Shown here: piece by piece, positions 26,910-39,370 of the stretch
Layout: each line of letters starts with the position of its first letter
How positions within the stretch are numbered: the stretch's first letter is position 1
DNA from: Brachycybe producta
Lineage: Eukaryota; Arthropoda; Diplopoda; Playtdesmida; Andrognathidae
Length of the DNA stretch: 64,000 nt
Assembly (NCBI GenBank): GCA_036925085.1
Contig: JAUPFP010000133.1
Coordinates: 62,001 to 126,000, forward strand
Reading direction: 5' to 3'
Program-made: the position numbers and the translations under genes
The notes under the pieces: generated by a model
Database searches by the model: none
What the model was told of the DNA's origin: nothing
The model's input: the letters and a program-made list of their open reading frames with translations, nothing else

Positions 26910-26912
<3 letters not shown>

Positions 26913-27679
26913 AACTAACAGTTGTAATGACCTTAATGGGCTTTTTTTCTGGACGTAATCGTTGTTGAAACAGAAAACTCGTTTGTGGGCAAATATGTTT
27001 TTCGTTATTTCTAGATTCAAGAGAAGATGTGTCTTTGAGTGTTTGTTTCTTTTCTGTTGTTGATGATGACGAGGTCGTTACTTGAAGAAGTTTGTTGGTT
27101 TCGTCTGAAACCTCTTATCTATTTTGATTCTCAGGTGGTTATAATAAGTTTTCTGAGATAACCGCATTCTAGTATTATTTTTAACAAGTAACGTGGAGCT
27201 TGTGTGTTTTTCTTGATTATGCTTTTTCGTTTACTTTATTTATTCTAGAAAAAAGCAAGAAAATAAAACTTAAAAAAATATAGTGTGACATGGTCGTTGG
27301 TTTGAAAGAAAAATGAAGAAAAGTTTCAATGGTGATCTGAAAATTTACTGAAAACTAATTTGATGAATTAATTAATAATTCAGTTTGGGTTTTAATGGAT
27401 TGTGAGTTCCAAATTAAGGAAATGAACTTGGCACTCGAAACTTGAACTTTAAACTTCAGGTTATCAAAATAGAAATGTTTCATTTGTGGCGATAAAATAA
27501 GCATTGTACTAAAGTAAATAACAAGAAGAAAAAAAAATCATAAATGCAAGAAAAAATTTTAATAAATTAATACAATGTCAATAATAGTTGAAATGAATTA
27601 ATAAAGTAGAAAAGAAGAAAAAATGATTAAAGGTAAGAGAAATGTTCAGAAAATGAATGAAAATAATAAAAATGAATAA

Positions 27680-28410
27680 AATAAAAAAGGGCACAACATG
27701 AATTAAAGCAACTGAAAAATTGCACAATGTGAATAAAGGCAACAGAAAAAAAATAGCACAGAATGAATAAAGGCAGCAGAAAACTTTCATAATGTAGATA
27801 AAAGCAACAGACAAATTCCTATAAAAGCTAGTTGTAAATTACAAAACGACCAAAAATAAGGATACAATTTCAAAATTGTTAATTGATAATAAAAACAATT
27901 ATCTTATACATTAATTAATAATTATTTTATACATCACTTACCATTAATTAATAATTATCGTATGCATTTTGTATTAGCATTTATATTTAATCTTTTGGTT
28001 TATATAACCTGTTATGAAATTTAAAAGAACACACAAAATGAATTTGCGCAATAGAAAAATTGCATAAAAATGAATAAAATCATAAATAAATAAATTCAAA
28101 GGAAATACTTCACAAGTTGAATAATAAATGCAACAGAAAAAAATATCGCAAGATGAATAAAGATTGTAATAAACTTTCACGATGTGGAAAATGCAACAGA
28201 CTAATTGCAATGAAAGCTAGGTTTTAAATTACAAAAACGACTACAAATAAGACGAAAAAAATTTAAAATTGCTAATTAATATAAAAAAAAATAATTATTG
28301 TATCTTAGACATCACTTATTTTAAACAATTATTTTATACATTATAATGTATATTAGCATTTGTATATCATTTTTTGGTTTATAATATAAACCATTCTGAA
28401 ATATAACAGC
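27680..28410. repeat. Tandem duplication of a ~380-bp unit with inner ~37-bp repeats
   Basis: The series AACAGACAAATT...AAAGCTAG...AAATTACAAAACGAC...ATTAGCATTTATAT...TTTTGGTTTATA is repeated once, about 390 bp downstream, with about 80% identity by eye. The first part of each unit is itself made of short A-rich repeats (ATGAATAAAGGCAACAGAAAA). Confidence 0.65.
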
Positions 28411-30719
28411 TTTAGTGCCATATAGGGTATCAATTTCTAGCTTGATGTGGTGGTTATTTCTAAATTCTTTATTTAGTATTGTGACCTCTTTGCATTAGAT
28501 GTTATTTTTTTTTTTTGGTTTCGTATAAAACAGATTTATGGAGTATCACATGACGAAAAAAAAAAACAATTTTCTTGATTTTTTTTCTTCTTCAATAAAC
28601 ATAGGATAGGCTAAATGGTCGATAAAAAAAGTGAACCATTTCTTCTAAATCCACATCCTAATTGATTTGTGTGAAAGTAATTTTCAACTAAAGTTTACAA
28701 TTGTATATAGACTGATGTTGTTTTACGACTTGTGTCAAATATTAACTCCCCCCCCCCCCTTTTATCAATAAATATAAATTCTGTTTTGGCTTTTTGCTGC
28801 CCCTTGATAGGTTGCAATCACTGCTAACATATGCGGTGTCTCATAATAATGTAACAAGTATAGTGTTTGGGTGGGTGTCTCATAGGTTCAAAGGACTGAT
28901 TTCTTTTTCTTTTATTTCTAGTTTTTTTTTTTTCATTGTTCTCGCCATCTTCTTGATATAATCCCATCATTTCTCACTTTTAACGTCTCCTGTCTCTTAT
29001 ATAGAAGACAAAAAAATCTTTGAGGTTTTTTTTTTCTCAGAAGCTTTGATCTGTAATCCATTTTATTGATTACCCTGAGATTTACGAGATTCGTCTTTTT
29101 CTTCCTTTTTTTCTGGCTTAAAGTTTAATTCAGTTTCTTATGTTGAAAAAAAAATTATCTTTTGGAGTCTTGGCATTTTTATAAAAAAAAATCTATTGTG
29201 TTGAAGCAAGTTTGTGCGTTTTCTTTTATAGAGTTTAGATTTTTTACATTGTTTGAACTACATGTACTTAAAAATAATTGCACATAATATGATGAAAGGT
29301 GGTGGCGATAAGAATGTGTTCATAATTTTTTATATTTCATTTTTGAATATTTGTGTTCAGTTTATCTTTAGTTATTTCTAATTTTTTTTTTTTGGTCTAA
29401 ACTGTTTTTAACACATTTTCGGACTCTGGTAATTTTGCGTTTCAGAATATTTCTATGGTCCTTTGCATTGAAAGTTATATGGTGCTTCTGCTAAATACCT
29501 TACAAAGTTAAATTCAGGTGGATTTTATTCAGTGTGTCTGATTTTTTTTCCTTGCACTAATTTGCTTTTTTTCTATATACTTTCTGTCAAATAAGTAAAA
29601 TAGTTTTTTTTTTAAATACTGTATGAAAAATTCCGAAATAATATTAAGAACCCATCATCCACGTTTGGTGAATCTTTATGATCAGTTTCCAAAATGACAT
29701 CAACCCTTTCTTTTGCACCCGGGCTAGGGACCGGCAATGGCGGGGTTAACTTTTGGTGTGCTTTGAGTATTTTACTTCCTCAGTACCTTCCATAATTGGC
29801 AAGCATTCCCCTATCAGACACCTGGAGATGCACCCGATGTGGGACCAGTAACCCTACACGGGAAACAAAATTGAATTGAGTGGAAAGATACAACCCGTAA
29901 GGCCCAACCATGCATATTACCGGAAAAAAGGTGCAGGAAATGATGATGATGATGATGAAAAAATCCTTTTTATTGCCCTTTTCAATCTGCGTTTTCTGCA
30001 TGTGTGTGACACTTAGCTTTTTAGCCTCTTTTCTAGGCTTTTTTTTTTCTTCTAAACAATCTCTAAACTAAATCTTTTTTCTGTACTATAAACATTTTTT
30101 TGTAAACTTTTAATTTTATTTATTTCAAAATCAGTTTATATATTTATCCCTATATTCAAAAACGTTGCTTAAAATAAAGTTAAACTTAAACCATGACGCA
30201 ATACAAAACTATAGTAAATCTTCACTTATCCAGAAATATTCTTCAATAAATTATCGTTTTCTTATCGATCTTTTCAAAATTATCTTTTTATCTAAACTTT
30301 TCAATTTCACTTACAAAAAAAAAACTATCTCAGAACGCTGTTTCTTTCTCTCTTTCTCTGTATCTATCTCTCTTATCTTTCCCACTCTTTTTCTACTTCT
30401 CCCACTTTCTCTCTTTTCTTAACTCTCCCTCTGTCTCTGTCCATCTCTCTTGTCCAAACTCTTTTATTTTTCTATCAATAAACTATCTGGAAGAAAGAAA
30501 AAAAACTATTTTTCTCTTGGTGTGTTTGGTGGTCTTATTTTTCTTTTATGGTTGTGTGCGTGTGTGTGCTTTTGTAAGCAAGTGTAATTTAGCATTATTG
30601 CAGTTGAATTGGATGCTGCTGCTGCTGATGTTGCTGCTGCTCCTGTGCATTTGTTGTATTGTAGTAGTATTGTTGTGTGTCTACTACTATAAAACTAACT
30701 CCTTTTTTTGAAGGAGCCA
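28411..30719. other. AT-rich DNA upstream of the agrin FS1 region
   Basis: Mostly T-rich sequence apart from the block at 29690-29960. A pyrimidine-rich stretch (30340-30460) of TCTCTC words precedes the His/Gln patch. No TATA box, initiator or CpG-rich promoter can be argued from the sequence. Confidence 0.45.
29690..29960. mobile_element. Possible retroelement 3' end with (GAT)n tail
   Basis: A locally GC-richer block (CACCCGGGCTAGGGACCGGC ... ACCCGATGTGGGACC ... TTACCGG) ends in GCAGGAAATGATGATGATGATG. A simple trinucleotide tail after a GC-richer body is typical of some LINEs and SINEs. There is no reading frame or pol III box I can support. Confidence 0.35.
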
Positions 30720-30902
30720 CCACCACTACCACCAGCCAACATGATCATCATCATAATCAGCAGCAGCAGCAGCATCAGCCGCATCCGAAAAAACCTCTTT
30801 TGAAATGCTCAGATAGATGGATCTCTATGAGTACGAGTCCATTGAAGTGTATGCTCCAAGTGGAAACAGCGCATTCCAACATTGAACAAACGGGAGACGT
30901 TT
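30720..30902 (+). other. Possible small coding or UTR segment, His/Gln-rich
   Basis: This patch is less A/T-rich than its surroundings. One frame (from ATG 30677) reads HDHHHNQQQQQHQPHPKK and then about 30 non-repetitive residues, ending in a CT-rich tract at 30905. CTG-type repeats (about 30615-30650) and CAG-type repeats (about 30758-30778) flank its start and could pair. There is no clear splice donor and no recognised domain. It lies 0.8 kb upstream of the FS1 exon and could be part of an upstream transcribed leader, or just trinucleotide repeat. Confidence 0.2.
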
Positions 30903-31427
30903 TTTTCTCTCTCTCTCTCTTTCTTTCATTTCTTTTCTTATATATTTTTTTTTCCTTTGAGAAAGAGAGAGTGAAAGTGAAAGAAAGAGAGATAGATTTT
31001 TTTGAAGCACTTGTGGCCACCATGCAACCATCGCCACCTTTTTTTCTCTCTCGCTCTCTCTCATTTTTTTTTTCTAATAGAATTTCTCGTGTGAGCATTG
31101 AGAAATGAAATGGCGGCATTTCATTTTAGGATTAAACTATACTCTCTCATATGATGATGGGGGTGTTTTATTCACTCTTCTTCTTCTTCTTCTTCTCTTG
31201 TTGTGAAGAGAGATTTTCTGCGTGTATGTGTTGTGTCTAGGGTTTTATATGTGTAACTCTTATTTAATGTGGCCGTTCTTACTTCCACTTGGTTTTGCAT
31301 CTACCTAGAAATTGGTTTTGATGCAGGTCGTAAAATTGGGGTTTGCTGTTCACTTTAAAGGGCTTCAGTCTCCTATTTCTTTCCTTCTATTTAATGATTT
31401 TTTATTTAATGGGGACGTCCTGCAAAA

Positions 31428-31695
31428 GTGTACACAAAACAACAACAGACAGATAGACATTCTTATTTGGTGTTCGTCATGCAGACGTGGCCGCCACTGA
31501 CTTTGTTTTCTCTTCCTTTCCATTTCCACTTTCACCGCCACCATCATCATAACCACCACCAACACTACCAACACCACCATCCTTCTGAATCTGCTTCTTC
31601 TTCATTTTCTAAAACCATCCTTCATCTCTCATTCATATTTTTATGTTTTGTATTATCACCATCACTCATAAATGGGTGTTACGTGTTTCCCGCAG
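31428..31695 (+). other. In-frame upstream extension of FS1 exon with hydrophobic segment
   Basis: The reading frame of the FS1 exon stays open upstream through the predicted acceptor to an ATG at 31428, with another ATG at 31479. The extension would give a 30-residue N-terminal part, a His-rich stretch (residues ~32-51), a Ser-rich stretch, then an 18-residue hydrophobic segment (ILHLSFIFLCFVLSPSLI, residues 64-81) about 9 residues before the FS1 start. This resembles a signal peptide or type II signal anchor. Agrin is known to have an alternative short transmembrane N-terminus in vertebrates. The low-complexity composition and the good acceptor at 31695 argue that this could equally be intron. 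Confidence 0.3.
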
Positions 31696-31932
31696 ATGTA
31701 AAGGACCCTTGTGACGTCAAAGAATGTCCTTATGGTGCCAGTTGTGTCTCATCTCTGGATGGTCGAAGTGCAGAATGTGTCTGTCCGGACAAATGTGCAT
31801 CTTATGGCGACAATCGAGGTTCGAATCCCGTCTGTGGAAGCGATGGACGCGATTATGGAAACATGTGCGAACTAAGAAAAGCAGCTTGTCACAGTATGAA
31901 GGAACTGTTTGTCAAATTTCAAGGAAAATGCG
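31696..31932 (+). CDS. AGRN: Agrin exon, follistatin/Kazal module 1 (FS1)
   Basis: This internal exon encodes one complete follistatin-like module (EGF-like FOLN half plus Kazal half) with all ten cysteines. The protein begins DVKDPCDVKECPYG, has the Kazal core PVCGSDGRDYGNMCELRKAAC, and ends KFQGKC. Agrin is an extracellular heparan-sulfate proteoglycan of basement membranes and synapses; its N-terminal half is a string of such modules that resemble Kazal protease inhibitors. The acceptor is tttcccgcag ending at 31695 and the donor is GTAAGT from 31933. The length is 237 bp (79 codons) with phase 1 at both ends; the Asp codon is completed by a G from the upstream exon. From memory of vertebrate agrin, the KDPC start, the DY in place of TY after CGSDG, and the KKF/VKF near the end fit FS1. 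No NtA-type exon is recognised upstream. Other FS-bearing proteins (follistatin, SPARC relatives, tomoregulin) fit less well because of the order of the following exons. Confidence 0.85.
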
Positions 31933-32304
31933 GTAAGTTGATGACATTTTTTTTTTTCTTTCTTTCTTTTCTTTATTATATTTTTGTTGTGTTCTAATCT
32001 ATATATATTTTTTGGGGATGTTGTGTCAAATCTTTTTTTGTGTGTGTGTGTGTGTGTGCGTACGGTGTGTATAGATGCGTGTTGTTGTTACGCGTGCGCA
32101 CTTGTCTGTGTTGTTTGACATTCGGTCTCTTATTGGCTCTTTTAAGTTTCAAATGTCAATTACATCAATTGATGACATTGGGTGCGTTCAGTGACTTTGG
32201 CTGTTTTGAAAGCAAAGCAGCTTAAGAAGATGGCGATGTATGAGAGGCTATTCATGTCAAAAATAGGCAGACATTTTTTTATATCGATTTGCGTTTAAGA
32301 TTAT

Positions 32305-33160
32305 TTATGAACAGCTGATTTTCGAACGCTTGATTATTCTTCTGTCTTTCAGAAGACCAAAATTAAGAGAAATTAGAAAATGTTTTAGAAACTATAAAGA
32401 TTAGCTGAATTACTCAAGGGTATTTTCATGTTGTTATCTTTCAAAATAAACTTTTTATAGACAAAATTTAAAAAAAAAATATCGTCTGGTAATACCTCGT
32501 TTCTGCTACAAAAATCAACTGCAGTTATATAACCAGAATTATAGTTAACTGCAGACAAGTTAAAGTGCTACTTTTGTGTATTTCTCTATAAAAGAGACTT
32601 CTTACCTGTGGTTAACTGATTGTGTCACTTTGTGTTCGGTTTCATTTTCCTGTTTAAACAATTGTGCATTTTGAGAAATTTTCACTCCTCATTCAGTTAA
32701 AAATTGAGTGTTCTCAATGTCCGACATGTTGTTTGTAGGCTACACTTGGTTTGAACACAGGAAGTGACCTATTTAACCATTAAGTAATGTGGTTAACTAC
32801 ATTGTGTCAATGCAGTTGAGTTAACTTTAATGTTTAAAAATTTAACCGTGGTTAATGTGACCGCATCATGTTTCCACTAGAAAATTGACTGTCGTTGCCT
32901 TTTTTTTTAACTGCAGTTAATTTTTGTAGCACTACGAGATATAAGCTTCGTATGCTTGCAGTTGGGTCATTTTCAAATTCACATAAAAAGCTTATTTTGA
33001 AAGAGATCAACTTGAAAGTACACTTAAGTGGTAGAGCTACCCATCTAGTTTCTATCACACATTCAAGTTTGTCTTCGTTTTACAACTGAAAGACATAATA
33101 TATTCAGAATTCGAGAGGCGTTTACACTTGAAAACCACCTTAATGAAATTTTGATATGAA
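32305..33160. mobile_element. MITE of the ACTAGAAGGGTAGCTC family, copy 2
   Basis: This copy lies in the intron just 0.4 kb downstream of the FS1 exon. The outer arms TTTTAGAAACTATAAAG... and ...GAGCTACCCATCTAGTTTCT, and the inner arms GCTACAAAAATCAACTGCAG and CTGCAGTTAATTTTTGTAGC, pair. Left-end sequences (AACAGCTGATTTTCGAACGC) match those of copy 3. Confidence 0.65.
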
Positions 33161-34124
33161 TTGACTTCTTTTTCTTATACATTGCAAATTCTGCAAACTT
33201 ATTTTTTTTTTATAAAAAAAACTGAGTAGCTTAACTCCAGCTTTGACACCCACTTGTTATAAGTTATAACAAATTATCATATTTGTTGTTTCGATTCAGC
33301 CCCAAATTGATTTTTGAAAAAAAAATATTTCATATCAGTAACATTTTACAAATAATAAGTTATCATAATTTTAATTTATTGATGCTGTTATTTTTGTTTT
33401 ATTGGAATTGCTTTAGTTTGTTGAAAAAGTGGAGTGTTGTTTTTCTACTATTATTTTGATAAACGGCATATTATACTAATTAGGAGTTTGTGAAACCTCT
33501 CTTGTAAATGTTATCGTTTGTTTTTAAGTGTCGAACTGTGCACTTAATTGTTTCCTCTCAAAGTGCCTTAAATTGGTAGCTTAATGAGTAAGATCTATGC
33601 TGTAGTACAGTTACACAAGTGATGCATGCCAGTCCATTGGCTATAAGCATCATGTTTAAGGATGTTGTTTACGAATCTGCAAAAGAGGTTGGTTGCATGG
33701 GGATTTAGGTAGTAAACAGCTTCAAGAAAAGTATCTAACGGTGGAGTGGAGTGGAAGAGGAGGGGGGATTATACACTTGTGTATTATACTATACAGTATA
33801 ATACCCTTTCATTTATCGGTGATTTCGTTTCTAGTCTCGTTGTTTCTCTCTTGTTTCACATTCTCTCTTTGTATGTTTTTGGTTGGAGTCTTTCTATTTT
33901 TCTCAATTGTCACCTAGCGTGTAGGTGTTTTTCTTTGAATGTGTGTTATGTTCTCTTCATTGGGGTGCATTGTGTGTGTGTGTGTGTGTACTCTTTTATG
34001 TAGTGCGTATTTTCAAGGTGTACTTCGTTGTCTACATTTGGGCTTTTTTTTGTCTTATTTGTGCGTGACTGTGTGTTATTCTCTTTTCTTGTCGGTTTTT
34101 TCTACTTGGTGTGAGGTTATTTGT

Positions 34125-34207
34125 GTACGTTTCCTCGGTTCCACCGAGATTTTACAAAATATTTCAAGGTTTCCTCCAAATAAAAAAGGTTATGAAATCA
34201 CTGCCCT
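34125..34207 (+). mobile_element. Fragment of hAT-type MITE
   Basis: The segment TTTCAAGGTTTCCTCCAAATAAAAAAGGTTATGAAATCAC repeats the right-hand end of the element at 409-691 (there: CAAGGGTTCCTCCAAACTAAAAAAAGGTTGGGAATCAC) with several changes. Only the 3' part is recognisable. Confidence 0.5.
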
Positions 34208-34489
34208 AATACATTGTACACACACATGAGTTAAATGAATTCAAATTAAATGTGTTTAGGTGAAGTATACGGAATCCAGTTAAGGACATGAACACCAAAT
34301 AAAAATTGGCTTTATTATTAATATTTTAAATTGAAATGCTAAATCAGTATTTTGTCAATAGTTTATATATTTATATTTAAGTATTAACTCAATATTTTCA
34401 GATTACTAACTGAATAAATTGAATTCGACATGTTTGCCCTTCACGGAGCTCTGTTGAACAAATTATTTTAATGCATTTAAATTATCAGG

Positions 34490-34679
34490 AGCCGACACCT
34501 CTTTAGTGCAACGGGAAGATCTCCGATTGCAGTGTTGGGGGTCCCGAGTTCGAATCCTGGCAATCTCTGCACGATGCAGAAGGCAAGGGGAAACCACTGC
34601 ATATAGCATATAGCACCCTAGTATACATTAAAACTGCAATTGCTGTGGAACCCTGTCTCTAGACTGAATGATGTAAAAA
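34490..34679 (+). mobile_element. tRNA-derived SINE, copy 2, with perfect target duplications
   Basis: A box TTAGTGCAACGGG (34503-34515) and B box AGTTCGAATCC (34547-34557) lie in a tRNA-like head. The body contains GCAGAAGGCAAGGGGAAACC and the tail ends ATGTAAAAA. TAAATTATCAGG occurs exactly at both sides (34478-34489 and 34680-34691), the 12-bp signature of LINE-driven insertion. It is shorter than copy 1 and has a different body, so it shares only the head. Confidence 0.85.
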
Positions 34680-36098
34680 TAAATTATCAGGTGTCTACTA
34701 GGTATTAGAGTTAGTTCTATACATTTTCTTCTTTAGCCTTCATATTGCACTTATCTTTTTTTATTACCCACTGAGTACCATATACAACAGCTTCAAGAAG
34801 TTGTTCTTAAATTACACTACATATCATGCACACAATTCTATTGACTATTATTACGTTTCATCATAAGGTTTTAAAATAATAATAAGCAAAACATTTTTTT
34901 GTGTAATTTATGTGTCTATCACCCTCTTTTTAATATGCTGTAAACCTGCTTTTTCTTCCATATTTTATAGTTTTTTCTTCTTCATCATATTCTCTTTTTT
35001 TAAGGAAAAGAAATCAGGAATAAAATAAAATAAGTGGCATCAAAACCTTTGATGCTGTGTTTTTACTTTTATGCTTAAGCTTAGTAATATATATTATCAC
35101 CAACCAACCAACCAACCAACCAACGAACATAATGATTGTCACAGTTTCTTTTTATTTTTATGTCATTCATTTGTTTGTTGTAGCCCCTTCAAAACCCTTT
35201 GGCCCCATAAGCGTTCAAATTATTCCTGTTCTCTGTTTTTTTTTTCTTCTACAACAATATACTTAATTTCTAAACGTCTCAAAACATAAAATCCTGATGT
35301 GCACAATGCACATAGCCTACACACACACATGGTATACAAGTATATTTAACTAGAGTGTACAGAGATTGTACAGAGATGTACTAGATTGTACACAGTGTTT
35401 TGTTCATTGTTGTATATAGTCAACGTTTTACGATGCCATAGGGATGAATGGAAAGGGTGGTGGTGTTTCATGGTGGTGATGGTGGTGGTGATGGTGTATC
35501 ATGTTTGTGTCTGTTAAAATGTTACCTTGACAACTGTGGTTACCATGGTAACACCGTTTTCATCTTCAATATTAGGTAACAGCTGATGTTGTTACCATAA
35601 AGAACATATGATGATGAAAGCGCACACCACGCACACAAACGCAACTCTTAATTCAGTGGTAAAACCGTGAAACACCGCAGAAATAAATATAAATTGTTCT
35701 AAATCAAGTTATATTAAATATATTTATGTAAATTGCTTAATGTGGGAGTGAATTTGGTTCCACAAATGATGTTTGGTTGGAACTCAACATTTGTGCATAA
35801 TTGTTTATACTTTTTTTTAGGGGTTTGTGTGTGTGTGTGTGTACGCGTTTGTGCGTGTATTTACCTAATTTGCTTAGGTTTTATTTGCATGGCATATGTT
35901 TGGGGTTTTTTTGTTTTCTGAAGCATCTCAAATGTTATAATTTTGCTGCAATGTTTTTTTTTCTCTCAATTTGTTTGTAAATTTTCTTACAATATTAATT
36001 AAAATGTAAAAATCTAAGGTTTAATCAAATTGGGGCATGTTTTTTTATTCATTTTTTGGTCATTTGTGTGCTTGTTTCTTTCTGTATGTTACTAATCA

Positions 36099-36150
36099 GG
36101 GGCGGACTAGGCGAAAAAAAAACGGTCCGCGGAAAATTAATTGTCCGGTC
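36099..36150 (+). mobile_element. Possible hAT terminal fragment
   Basis: CAGGGGCGGACTAGGCG at 36099 matches the start of a widespread hAT end type. GGTCCGCGG and TTGTCCGGTCC follow. No opposite end is visible, so only a fragment. Confidence 0.35.
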
Positions 36151-37335
36151 CTAATGAGTAAGAAAATCCATAAATGTGTGATGTTAAATGCGCGACTGTA
36201 TTTTTTAAAAATCAAAAATAAACGTACAGTAGTTCTATTTTAATTTTTGCCTACAATAAAAGTGTAAATTTGTTTTACTATTTTGCACAAACTTTTAGTG
36301 AGCAATAAGCGAGCAATTTTTTTTTTAAAAATGGTTGAAACCAGCAAAACTATTTTTTTCAACGATATTTTTTTTTTTCTCGTAAAAATGTGTCATTTTC
36401 TTTTTTCAATTTTCTACGAGCGTATTATTTAAAAAAAACATCAGCTTTTCTAATCTTTCTAAAAAAATTGTTATCGAGTTTCGTCTTGGAAATCATCCCT
36501 CTAATGGAAAAACAGGCCGTCAAACTAAGGTGTCCGATAGTTTAGGCCAAACATGGCTCATAATATTATGTGTATGTATGTATGTGTTTTCCAAGAGCCA
36601 CGACATATTTTATCTGCGTGCTTACTGTGAGCTGTAGGCTCTGTGTGTGTGTTGCCTGTGTATTTCTTTTGAGGTTGTGTATTTCAGTGAACTGTGTTTT
36701 AAATGTATGTGCATGTGTCTGTGTGGTTTGTGTATTTATTACGAATTTTGGATGTTTCTTGTGATTCGGTTTCGTGTGTCTTCTAGAATTGTTTGGTCTT
36801 TGTATCTTTCACTATTCCAAGACGTTGTGTGGCTTCTGTCTTTGCTTACTTTTTCCATTGAATTATTGATCTGAAATCTCCAGATAAATTTTATAGTAGC
36901 TGATCTGTAATTAGATTTCATCATGTTGCATTTTTTTTTCTTTCCTCTTTTAAGTTGCAGTAATTCTTTATACTGTGTATATATACGTATAAAAAAGCAA
37001 CACACACCTACATATACGTTCACTCTCTTGTCAAGAAAAAAAAAACCTATTTTAAACTGTGATCACCCTTATGTTTAGCATATAAATTAATTTGTCTCGT
37101 TAAAATCAAATTGTCTTCGTCGTCTTTCTTCGCCTCATTAATATTCCTGATTTCTAATTAGTGTTAACGATTAAATGCCAGAAAATTGTACTCCGTAGTT
37201 TTTTGTTATGTGTTAACCGAAACTGATTGAACTACCTACAAATGGGGGGTTGAGTTGGGTGGGATTATTGTGTTTTTGAGAAAAAGAAAAATTATGTTTG
37301 ACAAGAATTACTCTTTAAAGAGTTCAATATATATG

Positions 37336-37338
<3 letters not shown>

Positions 37339-37427
<89 letters not shown>

Positions 37428-37447
37428 TAGAGAGAGAGAGAGAGAGA
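37339..37447. repeat. Compound (TA)n(GA)n microsatellite
   Basis: About 43 TA units to 37424, followed by GTATA and about nine GA units. It is the longest TA tract in the window. Confidence 0.97.
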
Positions 37448-37799
37448 TTAAGTACAAATTGAAGAAACTCAAACAGATGAAAATATGAACTGTATAGTCT
37501 GTATTTATATCTGGGAGATTTATATTTACGATTTTAGTTTAGAATATAAGAGTTACTCGAATGCAATTTATATTTTTTAATGTCAGTTGTCGCTATTGAC
37601 TTTAGTGCCTATACGTGAGTTGTATATAAAGTTGTATTTGTTTTCATTGCTGCATATGCTTCACTTTGTATTGTCAAATATTGTCTCTCTTGTTTAGTAT
37701 GCAGAAGGTTCAAGTGCCTTTTTTTTATAAAAATGGACAAAAAGAGTTAAAGGTGCCAGGTTAGAAAGATATGCACATTATATGCTGTTGAAAATGCAC

Positions 37800-38400
37800 A
37801 ATAATGAGTGCACACATAACAATGAATGCACACACACATAGCACATACAGAATGGTACAGCACACACACATATTCAGACATACAAGTACACCGATAAGGA
37901 AAGAGCGCAACAGCCTGAGAAAAAAAAAGAATATGCATATAAAGATGACACACACACACGGAATAAATCAGAACACACGCACAGAGTGAAAAAAAGGTAG
38001 AATAAACACGCACAGCGACACAAGTAGAGAGTAGAACGCACAAACACAGATAAAGGGAATCACACACAGAGGAAGAAGAACACACATGCAAGAAGTAGAG
38101 CAAACTAGAAAACACGTAGAAATTGATGAAGGACCACACATACACACATGCATAAAAAGAGAGAGAACGCGCGCAGACGCACAAAATTGAAAACACACCC
38201 ACAGAAAATGAAGCATATCACAGTTACAAACCGGCACACGCACACATTGATGCACAAAAAAAGGAAATGCACAGTGTAACAAGAAAGAGAACACGCACAA
38301 AAATGGGAAACGCACAAAACTAGGGAGCTTGTACAACACACCACGGAAATAGTACAAATAAAGGAAACATACTGACGTGCACGCAAACACACTGCGAACT
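37800..38400. repeat. Degenerate CA-rich island
   Basis: About 600 bp of scattered CACACA/GCACAC words separated by A-rich purine spacers, without a constant period. Stop codons are rare on the minus strand, so long Cys/Val/Phe-rich frames arise by composition. Similar TG-rich blocks lie at 36550-36760, 39100-39370 and 54010-54310. Confidence 0.7.
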
Positions 38401-39094
38401 GTGTTCATGTATTAACTCTTCATAGATCGTGTTTCATTTTTTTTTAGTTTTGTTTTCTGAGCATCAGTCTGGTCAATGAGAATTAGTAACATTTTACTTT
38501 GATGGTCAATTGTTGCGGTCATATTATGTTTCTTATGGTGGTGCAGACATAAAATAAAGGCTTATATTTTGGCTATATATTTTGTTTGGACCTTCGTGGT
38601 AAGCGTTTTAAATTAAGAATGCCACTACTATTGTATACGAGTATATCCACTTTTCAAGTTATTTCTTTCTTTTGTACAATTTTTTTTTTCCTTCTTCTAG
38701 AGGTTTGATAACATTTATCTTAAATTGAATTTGTTCAATGTGGGAGGGGTGGGGTTGGGTTGGGGGTCATCAATGACATCAAAAGACAGACTCCTCTTAT
38801 TTCATTTCATGTAAGCACTCAAGTTGTTTACTTTTAAGGAGTCTATTTGTTCATTTCTCATAGGTGTCTTTTTATTTTTCACTTTTCATATGTTTTGAGA
38901 TTCGGAAACTTTTTAACGTGATGAAAAAACTTAAAAAAAAATTGTTATTCTGTTCATGCAATTGTTTATTCTACAGAGGTTTTTTTTTTTTTTTGATTTC
39001 AGATTGTAATTTTGTGGTTGCAACTTTGCACTATCTTTGATTGTTTTTTATATACTGCCTTTGGCTTTTTGATTTTTTTTTTTACTCGTCTGTG

Positions 39095-39370
39095 TGCGTG
39101 TTCTCCATATACATATATATGTGTGTGTGCAGTTTTTTTAGTGCGTTTAATACAGTATATATGTATGTATGTTATTCGTTTATGTGTGCGTGTGTGTGTG
39201 TGTGTGTTTTCACCTTTGTGTGTCTTTTTGTTTCTTAAATTGTTTGATCTCAAAGTCTTTGCTTGTTCTTTCTTTCGTGTGTGTGTGGGTGAGGGTGTGT
39301 TCTCATCGTATCTACCTTGTGTTTGTATATGTGTGTACTCCCAATATGCGTGTGTGTTTATGTTTTACTG
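39095..39370. repeat. Degenerate TG-rich island
   Basis: Runs of TGTGTG broken by T-rich spacers, the same compositional class as 37800-38400 but in the opposite strand orientation. No coding signal beyond composition. Confidence 0.65.

Noticed and set aside
1-31695. Agrin NtA domain or signal-peptide exon upstream
   Set aside because: I saw no cysteine-patterned or signal-peptide exon with splice sites except the uncertain in-frame extension at 31428. Such exons may lie left of the window or be absent from this lineage.
35095-35125. (CCAA)n run as telomere-like or functional motif
   Set aside because: It is only six units of a simple tetranucleotide repeat.
37747-38408. Overlapping frames of 95-151 codons with membrane-like composition
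   Set aside because: They come from a degenerate CA-rich island. No domain, no splice logic, and overlapping frames look equally protein-like.
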